Positions 46,083 to 56,972 of a stretch of DNA of 64,000 bases are shown here, piece by piece. The translations under genes were made by a program, and so were the position numbers. The notes under the pieces were generated by a model. The model did not search any database. It was not told where the DNA came from and saw only the letters and a list, made by a program, of their open reading frames with translations. The stretch comes from Microvelia longipes. Its lineage: Eukaryota > Arthropoda > Insecta > Hemiptera > Veliidae. Each line of letters opens with the position of its first letter. The first letter of the stretch is position 1. The stretch is from the NCBI GenBank assembly GCA_018340805.1, contig JACMZG010001913.1, positions 36,842,592 to 36,906,591 of the forward strand. The letters are read 5' to 3'.

Positions 46083-49000
46083 CTAAGGGGAATAGTTAAT
46101 TTTATTTACGAATTTGAGTGTATTTATTATATTTTTTAATTTTGAGAAGAGCAGAGTCTTGATTTTTTCAGTATTGTCTTGGATATCTTGAAGTTTGACA
46201 TCTTGATATAATTTTGTCCGTTCTGTCTTGTATTTTGTGCAGTCTAGTAGTATGTGTTCTACTGTTTCGTCTATTGTCGGGCAGGAGTGGCATGCTGGGG
46301 AGTCGCTTAACCCAATCTTGTAGTGATATTGAATGCATCTGGCATGTTGACTTCTTAATCTGTTTATGCAGACAATATCTCTTCTTGAAAGTCTCGATTT
46401 CCAGAACCAAGGTTTAGCGGGAACTATCTTGATGATTTCTTTAAAAATTTTCCCCTTTTCTGGTTCTTCGTTGAGTTTGGTGTTCCAGTCTTCTAGCATT
46501 TTCTTTTTTGATACTGATATAAGATCACTTGCAGGTATTTTATAGCTCGATGATCTTGTTGGATTTTTTTGCAAGGAGATCAGCTTGTTCATTTCCCTGG
46601 ACTCCAGAGTGTGATTTTACCCATATAAAGTCTTTGTTGGTACTGTTTGGTCAGTTCGTTTATTTCTTGTAGGATATGCATATATATGTGATCCATTTTG
46701 CAAGTGAGTGAAATGTTGGATAGTTTTGTAAGTATTCCTTGGTTGTCGCAAGCAATAGTGTATTTGTTTTGAGTATTTTGTAATGTTTTTATATATGTAA
46801 GAGATTGTAAGATTCCTAAGCTTTCTAATGTAAATATGTTAGTGTACTGTGGGCATGAAAAACTTTGTCCAATTTTTAGTTGTAAGTCATAATATGAGTA
46901 ACCAGTTTTGTCTTGTTGTTTTGATCCGTCGGTAAATATTAAGTAGGTGGGTTGTGGATGTATGTTGTATAGTTGTTCATGGAAAGTTATGTTGTTGTAC
47001 GGATAAGTTAGTTTTGGTATGTTTATTGTTATTGTTAGGTAGATATCGTCAAAAGAAATTTGATAGTTTGGGAGTAATTTATGTTGGTATATACTTTGGT
47101 TGAGATGAGGCTGTAATAGTTTGTAGCTATTTATATGTAATGGAGGTGTTTTATGTCGCCAGTATCGATGATTATTATTTATTTTGTGTTTAAATTGACA
47201 ATAGTTGTTAGTAAAGGAGATTGTTGAGAATATATTTGATGAAGTGTTTGTCAGTCAGATATTGTCTTCGTATGTTAAGTGGTGGTTCTGAGCATTCAGT
47301 ATGTATTATTGTTATTGGTGTGGATTTAAGATATCCCATACATAATCTTAAAGCTCTGTATTGTAAACGGTCTAGTTTTGTAAGTAAGTATTTGTTTGGC
47401 ATTACCGTAAATGGGGGAGGCAAAGTCTATGCATGCCCGTATTGTTGCCCTATAAAATGTAATAAGAGTTTTTGGGTCACATCCCCATGCTTTATTGCTG
47501 ACCATTTTCATGATGTTAAGGTATTTTTCACATTTTGAGACTACTGTATTTATATGGTCTTTCCATGTCAGTTTTTGGTCAAGGTAGAGTCCTAGAAATC
47601 TAACAGTTCTTTTTCTTTTTATTCTTATGTTGTCAAAAAGAATCTCGTCATCAAGAAGGATATTGTTACGTTTGTAAAGATGCAACATTCAGATTTGTCT
47701 TGGGATAGTTCTAACCCAGTAAGTTTTGTCCATTCTTGTATTTGTTTTAGCGTGTTAGTTAGGTCGGTTATCATGTCATTTATTTTGCTGTTTATAGTAT
47801 ATATAAGTATGTCGTCAGCAAATTGAAGTATTTTTACAGGAGGGGTTATAATTTGTTCTAAGTCAAAGGTATGTATTAAGTATAAAGGGCTTAAGATGGC
47901 CCCTTGAGGGACACCTCGTCTTGTGAGTCTACGTCCGACTATTGACCGTTAATTTCGAAAAAGGATTCGGTCAGTTATTAATTTAATGATAAAGTTTGCA
48001 GTTTGTTTTGGTATGTCTAGTCGTAAAAGTTTCTGGTAAAGTATAGTTAAATCTACGTTGTCATAAGCTCCGGTGATGTCTAATAAAGAGATAATACTGA
48101 TTTTTTTTGAGTAAATGCACTATGTATGTCATTTGTTAGTTGTGTTTGACTTTCTAGGGTTGATTTATTTCTTCTGAAGCCCTTTTGTGAAAAAGGCAGT
48201 TTGTTATTGGATTCCAACCACCATTCTAATCTATTTTTTTAGTAATCTTTCAAATGTCTTCAGCATGCAAGATGATAAAGATATTGGTCTATAGTTTGAA
48301 GCTATGTCAACAGTTTTTCCTGGTTTTTTATTGGAGTATTATGTATGTGCGCCATGAGTCAGGGATTTGTTGAGAAGTCCAAATATTATTAAATATATTT
48401 AAAAGAATTTGTTTTGATATTGTTGGTAAGTGATGTATCATGTCATAGTGTATATTATCAAAGCCGGGAGCAGTATTACTGTGCTTATTGCAGCATTTAA
48501 TTCATTGATTGTAAAAGTTTCGGTCAGTATGTGATTATTATTGGTTGGGATATAGGGTGGAGTTATGTTGGTAACTGACGGAGGGGCAAGTTTGTCCATA
48601 AAGTCTTCGAGCCATGGTCCTGTATTAGTATGGGAGTCCGTAATTTCAGTTTTGTTTATTTTTCTAAAAGATTTCCAAACAGAAGATGGGGAATTTTTTG
48701 TAAAGTTTAAGCTGTCACAATATTTTTTCCAACCACTTTTTTGTTTACGTTTTAATGTTCGTCTAAATTTAGCATTTGTTTTTTGAAACTAATAAAAGTT
48801 TGTAAGTTAGGGTTAGTATTGTAATTTTGGTAAGCATTATAACGATCGTTTTTAGTTGTTTCACAACTAGAGTCCCACCAATGAATTAAATTAGGGTACG
48901 GAATTGAAGTAATTTTACGTTCTTTATTTCAGGGATAGATTTTTTGCATGCGTCGTTAATGTCTTGTATAAATTCATCGTAAGTTGGTTGGATGTGATTA

Positions 49001-49836
49001 TCTAATATTTTTTGTGTCGAAGTTAGTAAAGTGTCATGGTATTCTGTCCAGTTAGCTTTATCAATATTCCAGCGTCTTGCTGGATACCTGTATAGTTTAG
49101 TATATTAAAAGAGTTTGTTTCAATTATTATAGGGAGGTGGTTGGAACCATGGGGGTCGTCTAAAAATTGTCCATGTAAAGTCCGTTGCAATATTGTTAGA
49201 AGCTAGAGAAAGGTCAATTACAGAGTTAGTTTTTGATTTATTTTGGGTATTAGGGTTGGTTTGTGATTGTTAAGAACAATTGTATTGGTATCTTCAATTG
49301 CTGTCAGTAAGTTGTCTCCTTTTAAGTCACTATAAGTACATCCCCATGCCGTGTGATGGCTGTTAAAGTCTCCTAATATTAGGTATGGGGTGGTTAAAGA
49401 GTTAAATAAATTAAGCCATTGGTTTGTCGTTATTTTATTTGTTGGTGGGTTGTATAATGAAATTATATTTAATGTTGAGTGTTTATATGTTATTTGTATT
49501 CCTATAATGTCTGTGTGTATGTGTGGTAGGTTATGGAGTGGTTTGTACTGTATATTAGATTTAATTAATATTGCGACTCCACCACCCTTTCTGTCGTCTT
49601 GTCTGTTAAAAGATAGTAAATTATATCCTTTAAAGGTGATATTAGTTTGTTTGTCAAACCATGTCTCAGAAAGACATGCTATGTCAATATTGGATGTGAA
49701 TAAGAGGTGTTCAAGAGAATGTTTTTGTTATTTGCTGACCTAATGTCCACTGCAGTATCCTGAATGCTCGCAAGTTAAACTTGCGAGCATTCAAGACACT
49801 GCAGTGGTTGTTTGTCTTGTTAAGAGGCCTAGACAT
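46083..49836 (-). pseudogene. ORF2: endonuclease-reverse transcriptase (broken)
   Basis: The ATG is at 49834-49836, one base after the ORF1 stop; the stop is at 46083-46085. Motifs in order: ILQWT near the start, CLSETWF, the endonuclease block LGDFNSHHTAWG (about 49335-49390), the RT block GVPQGAILSPL (about 47885-47918), catalytic FADD (47811-47822), FLGLYLDQKLTWKDHI (about 47555-47605) and a knuckle CHSCPTIDETVEHILLDC near 46255-46310. The longest intact pieces are at 47208-47688 and 46083-46592. The protein would nick target DNA and reverse-transcribe the element's RNA. Frame changes are needed in the N-terminal region and around 47.6-48.4 kb. The combination and lack of an RNase H domain fit the Jockey group. 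Confidence 0.8.
49747..49807. repeat. 61 bp near-perfect palindrome at the start of ORF2
   Basis: Bases 49747-49776 pair with 49778-49807 (28 of 30) around one central base. The outer sequence is CCACTGCAGT. It lies inside the first 30 codons of ORF2, where the frame is afterwards lost. Confidence 0.85.
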
Positions 49837-49837
49837 G

Positions 49838-50275
49838 TTATGGTGAGTTGAGTTTAGAATGTATTAAGTTTTTTATAGTATTGTCGTCTATGTGAGTTTG
49901 TGTAATGTTTGTGTGTAATTGTAAATATTGTTTTGTTACTTCAGTTATAATGTTTATTATGTGTTGTTGATTAATGTCATATTATTTTTCAGTAGGAGTC
50001 ATTGGTTTATAGGGATTTGACTGTATCAGTCTCCCGTGTTTGTTGGGGTTTATAGGGGTTTGTATATATAGTTTATTGTCGGGGCTATATGATGAAGTTT
50101 TTGGCGCTTAGGATTATTTTTGGGGATTGGTAAGGTTTGTATTTGATATTTGCGTGATTCAGTATTTATGGTTAGGTTGGGAATAGTTTCAGTTGGTTCG
50201 GATTGAAGGACTGTTGCATATGTTTTGTTACTAATTTGTAATTTTTATTTATTAGAGTGTAAATTGGTGACATAT
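49838..50275 (-). pseudogene. ORF1 (gag-like) C-terminal fragment
   Basis: The minus strand reads TYATVLQSEPTETIPNLT and, after a shift, a helical-looking tail HIINIITEVTKQYLQLH ending in NSP and a TAA at 49838-49840. The Y-A-T segment followed by a low-complexity linker resembles the distal part of Jockey ORF1, after the CCHC knuckles, which are missing here. It is truncated at the 5' end. Confidence 0.5.
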
Positions 50276-50280
50276 TTTGC

Positions 50281-51031
50281 CAATTTGTCTAACTGAAAAA
50301 TAAATGTTGAATATGAAATAAATAAATGCAAAATTGAAATAAATAGAATGCATACATTTCCATGTGTATAAATTAGTATTGATACATGTGTTCTGTTCAT
50401 ACATTATAGACTTATTAGAAACATTTTTTTCTTTAGAAAAAAGTTTTTTTTTTTTTTAAATACAATACGTATATTTTGAGTTGCAAATTTGTGACAATGA
50501 TGTAGTTTTATAAACTGTCATTTGAATTTTTTATAAACTTTTTTTATTCTTTACCCCCCCCCTAATAAAAGGACAAATAAAAGAAAAAATTCATTGTTAT
50601 AAAATGAGTTGTTTCACTGGAAGGACTTCAGAACAGAAAACAAAGATACAATAATATTAAATCAATTTATTTTCTCTCTGAAGAAGATCCAAGGGACTAA
50701 CGAAACTGAAATCTTATTTTCTTCTCACGTATCTAATTTAATAGATATTGTTCATTTTAAAAAGAAATACTAAAAGGAAAACCAGCGATAGAATGAAAAT
50801 ACCTAAATAGAAAAAGAAAAGCGTTTAAATTTTTTAGAACACAATTTTAATGGGAATATTTCATGAATAAAAATATCACCTCGATAAAATGGATTAACTA
50901 TCCTATGATTGCTTACTAAATAAACAATATCCTAATAACCTATTAAGTTATTTCCTATCACGTGCTATATTACTAGAAGATAAATCAGATCAGTTGCTTG
51001 TTTTATATGTATTACTTTTTATTGATTTTTA
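50281..51031. other. No recognised feature
   Basis: AT-rich, with a C-run at 50553-50561 and short homopolymers. No gene or repeat boundary recognised. Confidence 0.4.
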
Positions 51032-51760
51032 CTATTCCTCATTTATATTGCATGAATATAGGAAAAGTATTGTATTTGCAAAAAAAATCCGAAACCGGGA
51101 TAAAACTGGAATTATCCGCTTCGGGTCTTTTTCAAAACCTCTTAAATCTCTTGAGTAGTTTTCTCAATGTTGTCTGTGAGTGTGTGTTACTAACGTAGCT
51201 CCCAGTTTATTTATGCTAGGGAGTTGAAACTTTGTACAAAAATCAGGTTATAGGTGTAGTTGTGCTACTCGGTGAATATTTTTTATGACTTTATTAACCC
51301 GCAATAAAGACTCACTTTAGAAAAATCATAAATCGTGGGAAATTATTACCCCCCAATAAACACTCAACAAAACTTTGGAATAATCATAATTCGCGGGACA
51401 ATGATGCGATTAATTTGAGAATTGGCACGCATGTAAGCCATTGAGTAGAAATTCGATACAAATCTATACCTTTACGTAATAGATAGGTATACCAAGTTTT
51501 ATTTCAATATGACAAGTATATCTATGATTTTTGTTAGATTATAAGTACTATGCAGCACAGAGCATAGTTAGTGCCCGGATGGGTAACCGCTGAGAATGAA
51601 ACGGACGTACTTACTATCTATACGAATCCGAAGACGTGTTGCAGTATACATTTAATGACTTGTATATCTTGAGGACGAGCAAAGCGAGTCCAAAATAGGG
51701 AGGATGAGCGTAGCGAATCCTATGTAACGAGGAACTGTACTGAGGTAACCCGTACCCTTT
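51032..51760 (+). repeat. Family H hairpin repeat, full copy
   Basis: It matches 41805-42520 from CCTCATTTATATTGCATGAA to the end zone. It has both terminal hairpins: GGACGAGCAAAGCGAGTCC (first) and GGATGAGCGTAGCGAATCC (second), then ACGAGGAAC and GTAACCCGTACCC. The 66-codon frame at its start is incidental. Confidence 0.7.
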
Positions 51761-51992
51761 TTTTTACATTCCTCATTTGCACCACAGATGTATTGGAAAC
51801 TATAATTTTTACACTATATTTTAGTGTAAAAATAAATCCAGGGCGCTTCCCACCACACAAGCTATCTCATTAGCAAATTTTCGTGAAAGAAAATTCGCTA
51901 AAAACTAGAAATAGATATTTGCAGAATTCTTCTTTTATAAAACATATTGTTGAGACAAGTCATGGTTCTAATAAAGACAGTAATAGGTCAGG

Positions 51993-52290
51993 TAGTGATG
52001 TGCCGAATCGACTTTTTTTTTAAATCGACTTCATGCGAGTCGACTCAAAAAAAAATCGACTTAAAATCGATTTATGTCAAAAGTCGACTTGGAGTCAATT
52101 TGAGATGGCGTCGCTATCTTTTCCTTTGCATTATTTTTTCTTGAAATACAATGTCCTAGATAACACAGAATATTTTAACTTAACAGAATATATTCTACGA
52201 GAATATAACGATATGCTTATCAGTAAAAACGCATTATTAAAAAATATAATATCAAAACAGTTGGTTATCGCGTTTTTAGATACTAAATAA
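51993..52290 (+). mobile_element. Possible hAT-type terminus with GTCGA-rich subterminal repeats
   Basis: TAGTGATGTGCCGAATCGAC at 51993 resembles the CAGTGATG-type end of hAT elements with the first base changed. It is followed by repeated AATCGACTT and AGTCGACT words in both orientations (52005-52100). A frame from 52033 to 52290 contains an internal ATG (near 52104) and a 60-residue AT-rich reading of no known family. The opposite terminus was not found. Confidence 0.35.
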
Positions 52291-52913
52291 CTATTAAACG
52301 CTGACGTATATATTTCACGGGTTTTGTTATACAATGGTTTCAGGATATTTTTATTATTTTTTTCAAGAGTTTCTGGGTATTAAGTGGTAGAGTAGGAGAG
52401 TGTAAGCTTTAGCTTCCGGCTTCCATTTCTACGAAGACTACAGAAATTCTAAAGGATTTCAGTTTTAATAAGAAATTATCAAACTAAAAAACTGCCGCAA
52501 AAGATAATTCTGCAAAATAAAATATCAAAGCTGGGCGGCGCCGGTATCGCAGTATCTGTATACTAGCCGAAAGTCTATATACTTCTTGGAATTCGCAATT
52601 GACAAAATTGAATCAAAATGATTTTAAAATGAATTTTTACAATAGAGATATAATTATTCTTCAAATAAAAATATTTATTGATAAACATTATTAATGAACG
52701 TTTGTTCTTATTAATTAACCTTTGTTTAAAAACGGTACAATCAATTTACTTCGAAAAAAACCGACACGATTCCGAAAACTAGGACACCTGACAATTTTTG
52801 TTAAAATGATTTATTGCAAGCACATGATCTGCGATAGATTAAGATTAGATCTTATTATAGATCGTTTTTCTCAAAACTTATGATACATATGAGCAAAAAA
52901 ATCTTCCTGGCAC

Positions 52914-52917
<4 letters not shown>
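52291..52917. other. No recognised gene
   Basis: AT-rich apart from a GGGCGGCGCCGGTATCGC patch near 52535. Confidence 0.35.
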
Positions 52918-52965
<48 letters not shown>

Positions 52966-53000
52966 TTATTTATTTATTTATTATTTATTTATTTATTTAT
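52918..53000. repeat. (TA)n then (TTTA)n microsatellite
   Basis: About 44 bases of TA followed by TTTA repeats. Confidence 0.95.
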
Positions 53001-53016
53001 ACATATTTATATATAA

Positions 53017-53179
53017 TCGATCAGCTTACACATAGGTCCTAATGAAAGATAAGTTTTCGTTAACTCAAAGTATTATGTTGGGATGGGTGAACGCCAATTC
53101 TATAATAGGCCTTGTAGGTGCCATTACCTTACGTGACTTGGATGTATGTTCAAAAGATTTTGAACACATATATCTACCA

Positions 53180-53187
<8 letters not shown>
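53017..53187 (+). repeat. Dispersed repeat with (TA)n tail, copy 2
   Basis: It is nearly identical to 27437-27611, and both run into a (TA)n tract at the same point (here 53188-53254). The 62-codon frame is incidental. Confidence 0.7.
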
Positions 53188-53254
<67 letters not shown>

Positions 53255-53504
53255 ATTCTCAGGAATGTTTTATGTAAGTCTTTATGTTGTTTTAAATTAT
53301 ATTACACCTTGTTATTTCTTAAGATAACATACATGAATCACCTATTCTTATTTATTTAATCTCTATCATTCCAATTGATATTCTATACTTTAATACATTC
53401 TTTAATTAACATCATTTTTACTAAGGGGTTTAAACTTTATGACCCCACTATGTAATAACATTTGACACATGTATTTCACCAGAATCATCTGTTTTAGACG
53501 TTTT

Positions 53505-53972
53505 TTACCTTTTCTCAGTTATTCCGCATGTTTAAAGGAAAAGTAATGTGTTTGCAAAAGAATCCGAAACCGAGATGTCACCAGAATTGCACGTTTCAGA
53601 TGTTTTAAGGCCTCTTGAGTGGTTTTAACAAAGTTTTCTGACTTTGTCTGTATTCATCGTATCTCAGTGTATTTATGTTAAAGAGTTGTAACTCTATACA
53701 AAAATCAGTCTATAGGTGTAGTTCTGCAATTGTATGACGTCATTAACACGTAATAGTGGCTCAGCAAAATTTCGAAACATTATAAAACCCGGAAAAATGT
53801 TGCGATTAATTTAAGATTTGGCACGAATGAAGCCATGTATAAGTTTAAATATGAGCCAACTCATTATCAGCATTAGTTCAATTATTATCAAATGACCTGT
53901 ATACGTTTTTTAAAGAATTGTAAAAAATCGGAAAATAATCCAATCGAGTTAAAACTTAACTCGATATATAAA

Positions 53973-54024
<52 letters not shown>

Positions 54025-54215
54025 CTTTATATAATAAATAAGTATACAAAGTTTCGTTTCAATATGGTAAGTACATATACAATTTTTATTGGATAATAAA
54101 AGTGACCACTGGAAATAAAACTAATGTATTTACTGTCTGACGACGAGTAAAGCGAGCCTGAAGACGAGCTGCTATAGCTGTACATTTGAGATTTTTATAT
54201 TCTGAAGATTAGCAA
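53505..54215 (+). repeat. Family H hairpin repeat, full but diverged copy
   Basis: It runs from TTTTCTCAGTTATTCCGCAT and AATCCGAAACCGAGAT through the shared body, with a (TA)n expansion at 53975-54022. It ends with a decayed hairpin zone (GACGAGTAAAGCGAGCC). Confidence 0.65.
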
Positions 54216-54326
54216 AGCGACTCTTGCTAAAAAATGTTTACCACCGGCGCCCCCCCCCATTTCCCCTATTCTTGGTGAGGAGCGAGGCGTAAAACACTAT
54301 TTTGTCTTGAAAGCAAAAAATACTCC

Positions 54327-54777
54327 TTAAACATTATGTAACAGCAATTTGCTGCATAATATAAATAAAAATATTCTTAATGATATGATTAGGTAGTGAA
54401 ACGATACTAATTTTGGATGATATTGAAAAAATATATTTAATTCATTCTGTTGTGGTCGTTCAAAGAAATTGTTTTCAAACATTTGCTTCTCGCGGCTACT
54501 GGATGGAATGTTATTAGCATCTATAGCTATATCGGAAGAATGCGATTCTGCATTAATAAATAAAGATTTGTTTGCATCTTCCATTGAACAAGAAATAGAA
54601 CATAAATTTGACGATGATAATTCAATATTAGAGGCTTCATTGGTACCCGACTTTAGTGTCAAGGGAAACATAGTTTGCAAATTTTTACATTTTTTTGCGT
54701 CTTCAGCCAGTTTTTCTTTTTTCCTTTCCCTCTCCCTTTGGGCTCCACCCTTTTTCTTTTATTACCCTTTTTGACAT
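54327..54777 (-). pseudogene. N-terminal fragment of ZMYM1/hAT-like (TTF-type) protein
   Basis: On the minus strand an ATG at 54775-54777 opens MSKR, and after an apparent frameshift the frame reads GGAQRERERKKEKLAEDAKK, then a Ser/Asn-rich linker, then RPQQNELNIFFQYHPKLV before losing similarity. ZMYM1-like and related domesticated or mobile hAT proteins start with an MSKRKK-SGAQ-like basic segment and a low-complexity linker. A short ...ELN-FFQYHP motif then leads into the TTF-type zinc domain. Only this N-terminus is present; the TTF zinc finger, DUF4371 and dimerisation regions are absent. It could be a transposon relic or a first exon, but no following exon was seen in the window. The overlapping plus-strand frame is a shadow. 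Confidence 0.5.
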
Positions 54778-55574
54778 TATTAGCACAGTCCATGTTGATG
54801 ACTAAAAACTGAAGTAGAAAAACTATGTTTTGTTTATTTATTAACTATTTCTTTAATTAAGGTAATCTATATCAGCAAAATATTAATTTTATAAAATAAT
54901 ATAAATATAGTGTATTTTTAACAACTCACCACAGTTATCAGGACAATTTAAATATGAATATGAGTATCCTTCGAAGAAATATTAGTAAAATTAAAAGTAA
55001 TCAACAACAAAAGTAATGTACAAAACAGAGAACACATACACTTTATGCGCAGCGCGAACACGCACTCACACTCACAATACGGTTTACTATATAAATCAAC
55101 ACCGAATCTAATAAAAATCTATAGCCTTGTCTTTATAACACATATATATATTAAAGAAAAACGTAGAAGAATCAAAATAATTAAACAAAATTTATCGTAG
55201 TTATAGTTTTTATTAAAAACTAGCACTAGCACATAGAGGTACAAAATTATAGATAGGTATTCTTCTGAATTTTTATACTAGTACATGCGAAAAAAAATAA
55301 GAAGACATAAAATCAGTTCCTAGAAGTCGGCCGCCTTTGAATTCAATTGTTTGTTAGGAAGCCGCGGCGCAGCGGTACCGGATTGAGATAAAAATTAAAA
55401 AATATCTTCCACTTACTACTATCTACTGAATCAATTTACCGAAATAAAATAACATAGCAGATAACAAGTCTTTTGTCTTGCTATCTAAAAAAAAATATGT
55501 TCGTGTTTTATGTGTTATTATGTGCAATAATAATAATAAATTATACTTTATTAAAATTAATTAACTTAATTTTA
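54778..55574. other. No recognised feature
   Basis: AT-rich. A patch near 55365-55385 (GCCGCGGCGCAGCGGTACCGG) is GC-rich and unexplained. Confidence 0.35.
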
Positions 55575-55660
55575 CATTTTTACTTTTCCTCGCCATCTAC
55601 GAAGGTATATAGAAAAAGTATTGATTTCGTTTTTATCTATTAGACAGTATTAAAGAGGTA
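55575..55660 (+). repeat. 5' end of family H repeat
   Basis: TTTACTTTTCCTCGCC is followed by GGTATATAGAAAAAGTATTG, the palindromic start of the family. It is truncated downstream. Confidence 0.55.
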
Positions 55661-55839
55661 AAAAAGGCATAATTTACACGAAATTTTACGATACTTTCTT
55701 TAATTGACTTTTTACAATCGATTACTTTTAGCGAATTTAGCGACTAATAACATTGACTACTTAAAAACTAATAAAATCTATTTTTAAAAAGTAATTGATT
55801 TTTCCCGTCGCTGATTTATTTCTGTTATTTTTGTATTTT

Positions 55840-55990
55840 TTTGCAAAGTCAACCAACCGGCGACCGGCGCCGGTTGGTCGCCGGTTGGTCTACCGGCGCC
55901 TCCTGCGCCGGTCGCCGAATTTTTTTTTCTTTGCAAAGTCGACCAACCGGCGTCTCGGGAAATTTCCCGAACGCTCTTATGGCCCATCCG
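55840..55990. other. GC-rich palindromic island
   Basis: CCAACCGGCGACC (55853-55865) and GGTCGCCGGTTGG (55876-55888) form a perfect 13 bp stem around GGCGCCGGTT. Next come GGCGCCTCCTGCGCC and TCGGGAAATTTCCCGA (55955-55970, a perfect palindrome). TTTGCAAAGTC-ACCAACCGGCG occurs twice (about 55842 and 55931). Open frames on both strands are considered by-products. Confidence 0.6.
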
Positions 55991-56077
55991 TCGCTGACCC
56001 AAGGCATTAGTATAACTAATAATTCTGAGGTCGAGTGCAGCCACAGCTTCACTTTAAGCTTTAAAAATCACAACTAT

Positions 56078-56275
56078 TTAGTTCCGCAGGGTTTCACCCT
56101 GCGGGAACCACCTCAGGTGGGTTGCATCTACTTCACTCTAAGAATTAATTAAAGTTGGCCAAATCTTTTTAATACAAATACTATTCATAAAATCTTAGAG
56201 CGTAGCCCGGGCTGCGAACCCCGGACCTCCGGTGCCGAAATCGAACGCCTTTACGATCACGGCCACGGAGGCAGA
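56078..56275 (-). repeat. tRNA-derived SINE, family C
   Basis: The minus strand reads TGCCTCCGTGGCCGTGATCG, box B GGGTTCGCAGCCC, GAATAGTATTTGTATTAAAA and the end hairpin GCAGGGTGAAACCCTGC, close to the copy at 32359. The GGGCCGAAAGGCCC part is missing. Confidence 0.8.
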
Positions 56276-56309
56276 CAATCTTTATATCAATATCTGCCTT
56301 TATAACAAT

Positions 56310-56395
56310 TATTAAATTCTGAGGACGAACGAAGCGAATCTGACTTTGCGAGGAAAATACCGAGGTACCCCGTATCTGATTTATGCTTTTAAAAT
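56310..56395 (+). repeat. 3' end of family H repeat
   Basis: CTGAGGACGAACGAAGCGAATC followed by GCGAGGAAAATACCGAGGTACCCCG. Only one hairpin motif is left. Confidence 0.6.
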
Positions 56396-56733
56396 AGTTT
56401 ATGGGAGACAGTAAAGCAAAAGACATCTGCATTTCCTATGTCTCCATCTATATCTTCAGTATAATCTCAAATTTCTCAGTTTAATAGTTTTAAGGAAACA
56501 TAATAGATAAAACGAGTGTAAGCTTAAAAACCATTGGCGAGGAAGAACAATGGATTCAAAAATAAATTGTTGAACATTCTTATAGCTTCTTTATGTGACA
56601 TTTTTTTAAGAACCTAGAACATCCAGATGGGGATTTTCAAAATTATATTTATCGAGAGTATTGGGGGTCAAAAAGGAGATTAATTATCTTTGCAATATTA
56701 AGACAAAAATTTTATAGGGACCTCTATTTTAAA

Positions 56734-56972
56734 TATTCAAGCTTTTGAGGAGGAATAGGTCCTAATTAATAAAAAAACTAATTTTAACGAGCTTTCGATA
56801 TAATTTAGTCTTTTTCAAGGCTTAACATATTAAATAATAACAAAAACAGTTACATAGTTGTTAACATTAGATGTGTGGACAACAACATTATCGAAGCTTA
56901 TCGAAGCAACATTATCGAAAGCTCGGCAAAATTAGTTTTTTTCGTATTAATTCCTCCTCAAAAGCTTGAATA
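56734..56972. repeat. Inverted repeat with ~60 bp arms
   Basis: The left arm 56734-56799 (TATTCAAGCTTTTGAGGAGG to CGAGCTTTCGAT) is mirrored by 56914-56972. On the minus strand the left arm reads ATCGAAAGCTCG preceded by a CTTGAAAAAGAC segment, similar to decayed hammerhead-like ends elsewhere in the window. Confidence 0.6.

Larger units (their letters stand above)
46055..50280 (-). mobile_element. Jockey-like non-LTR retrotransposon, 5'-truncated
   Basis: Read on the minus strand from about 50280 down to a poly(A) tail (24 T's on the plus strand, 46055-46078). The order is the gag-like ORF1 C-terminus, a 1-base gap, ORF2 with AP-type endonuclease, reverse transcriptase and a C-terminal zinc knuckle, a 4-base 3' UTR and poly(A). 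ORF2 is broken by several frameshifts, so the copy is inactive. No target duplication could be identified. It is the largest coding remnant in the window. Confidence 0.8.

Noticed and set aside
46214..46417. Plus-strand open frames at 46.2-49.7 kb
   Set aside because: They overlap the minus-strand LINE ORF2 and are reverse-strand shadows of it.
54469..54774. 101-codon plus-strand frame
   Set aside because: It is the antisense of the ZMYM1/hAT-like fragment, which has the recognisable motifs.
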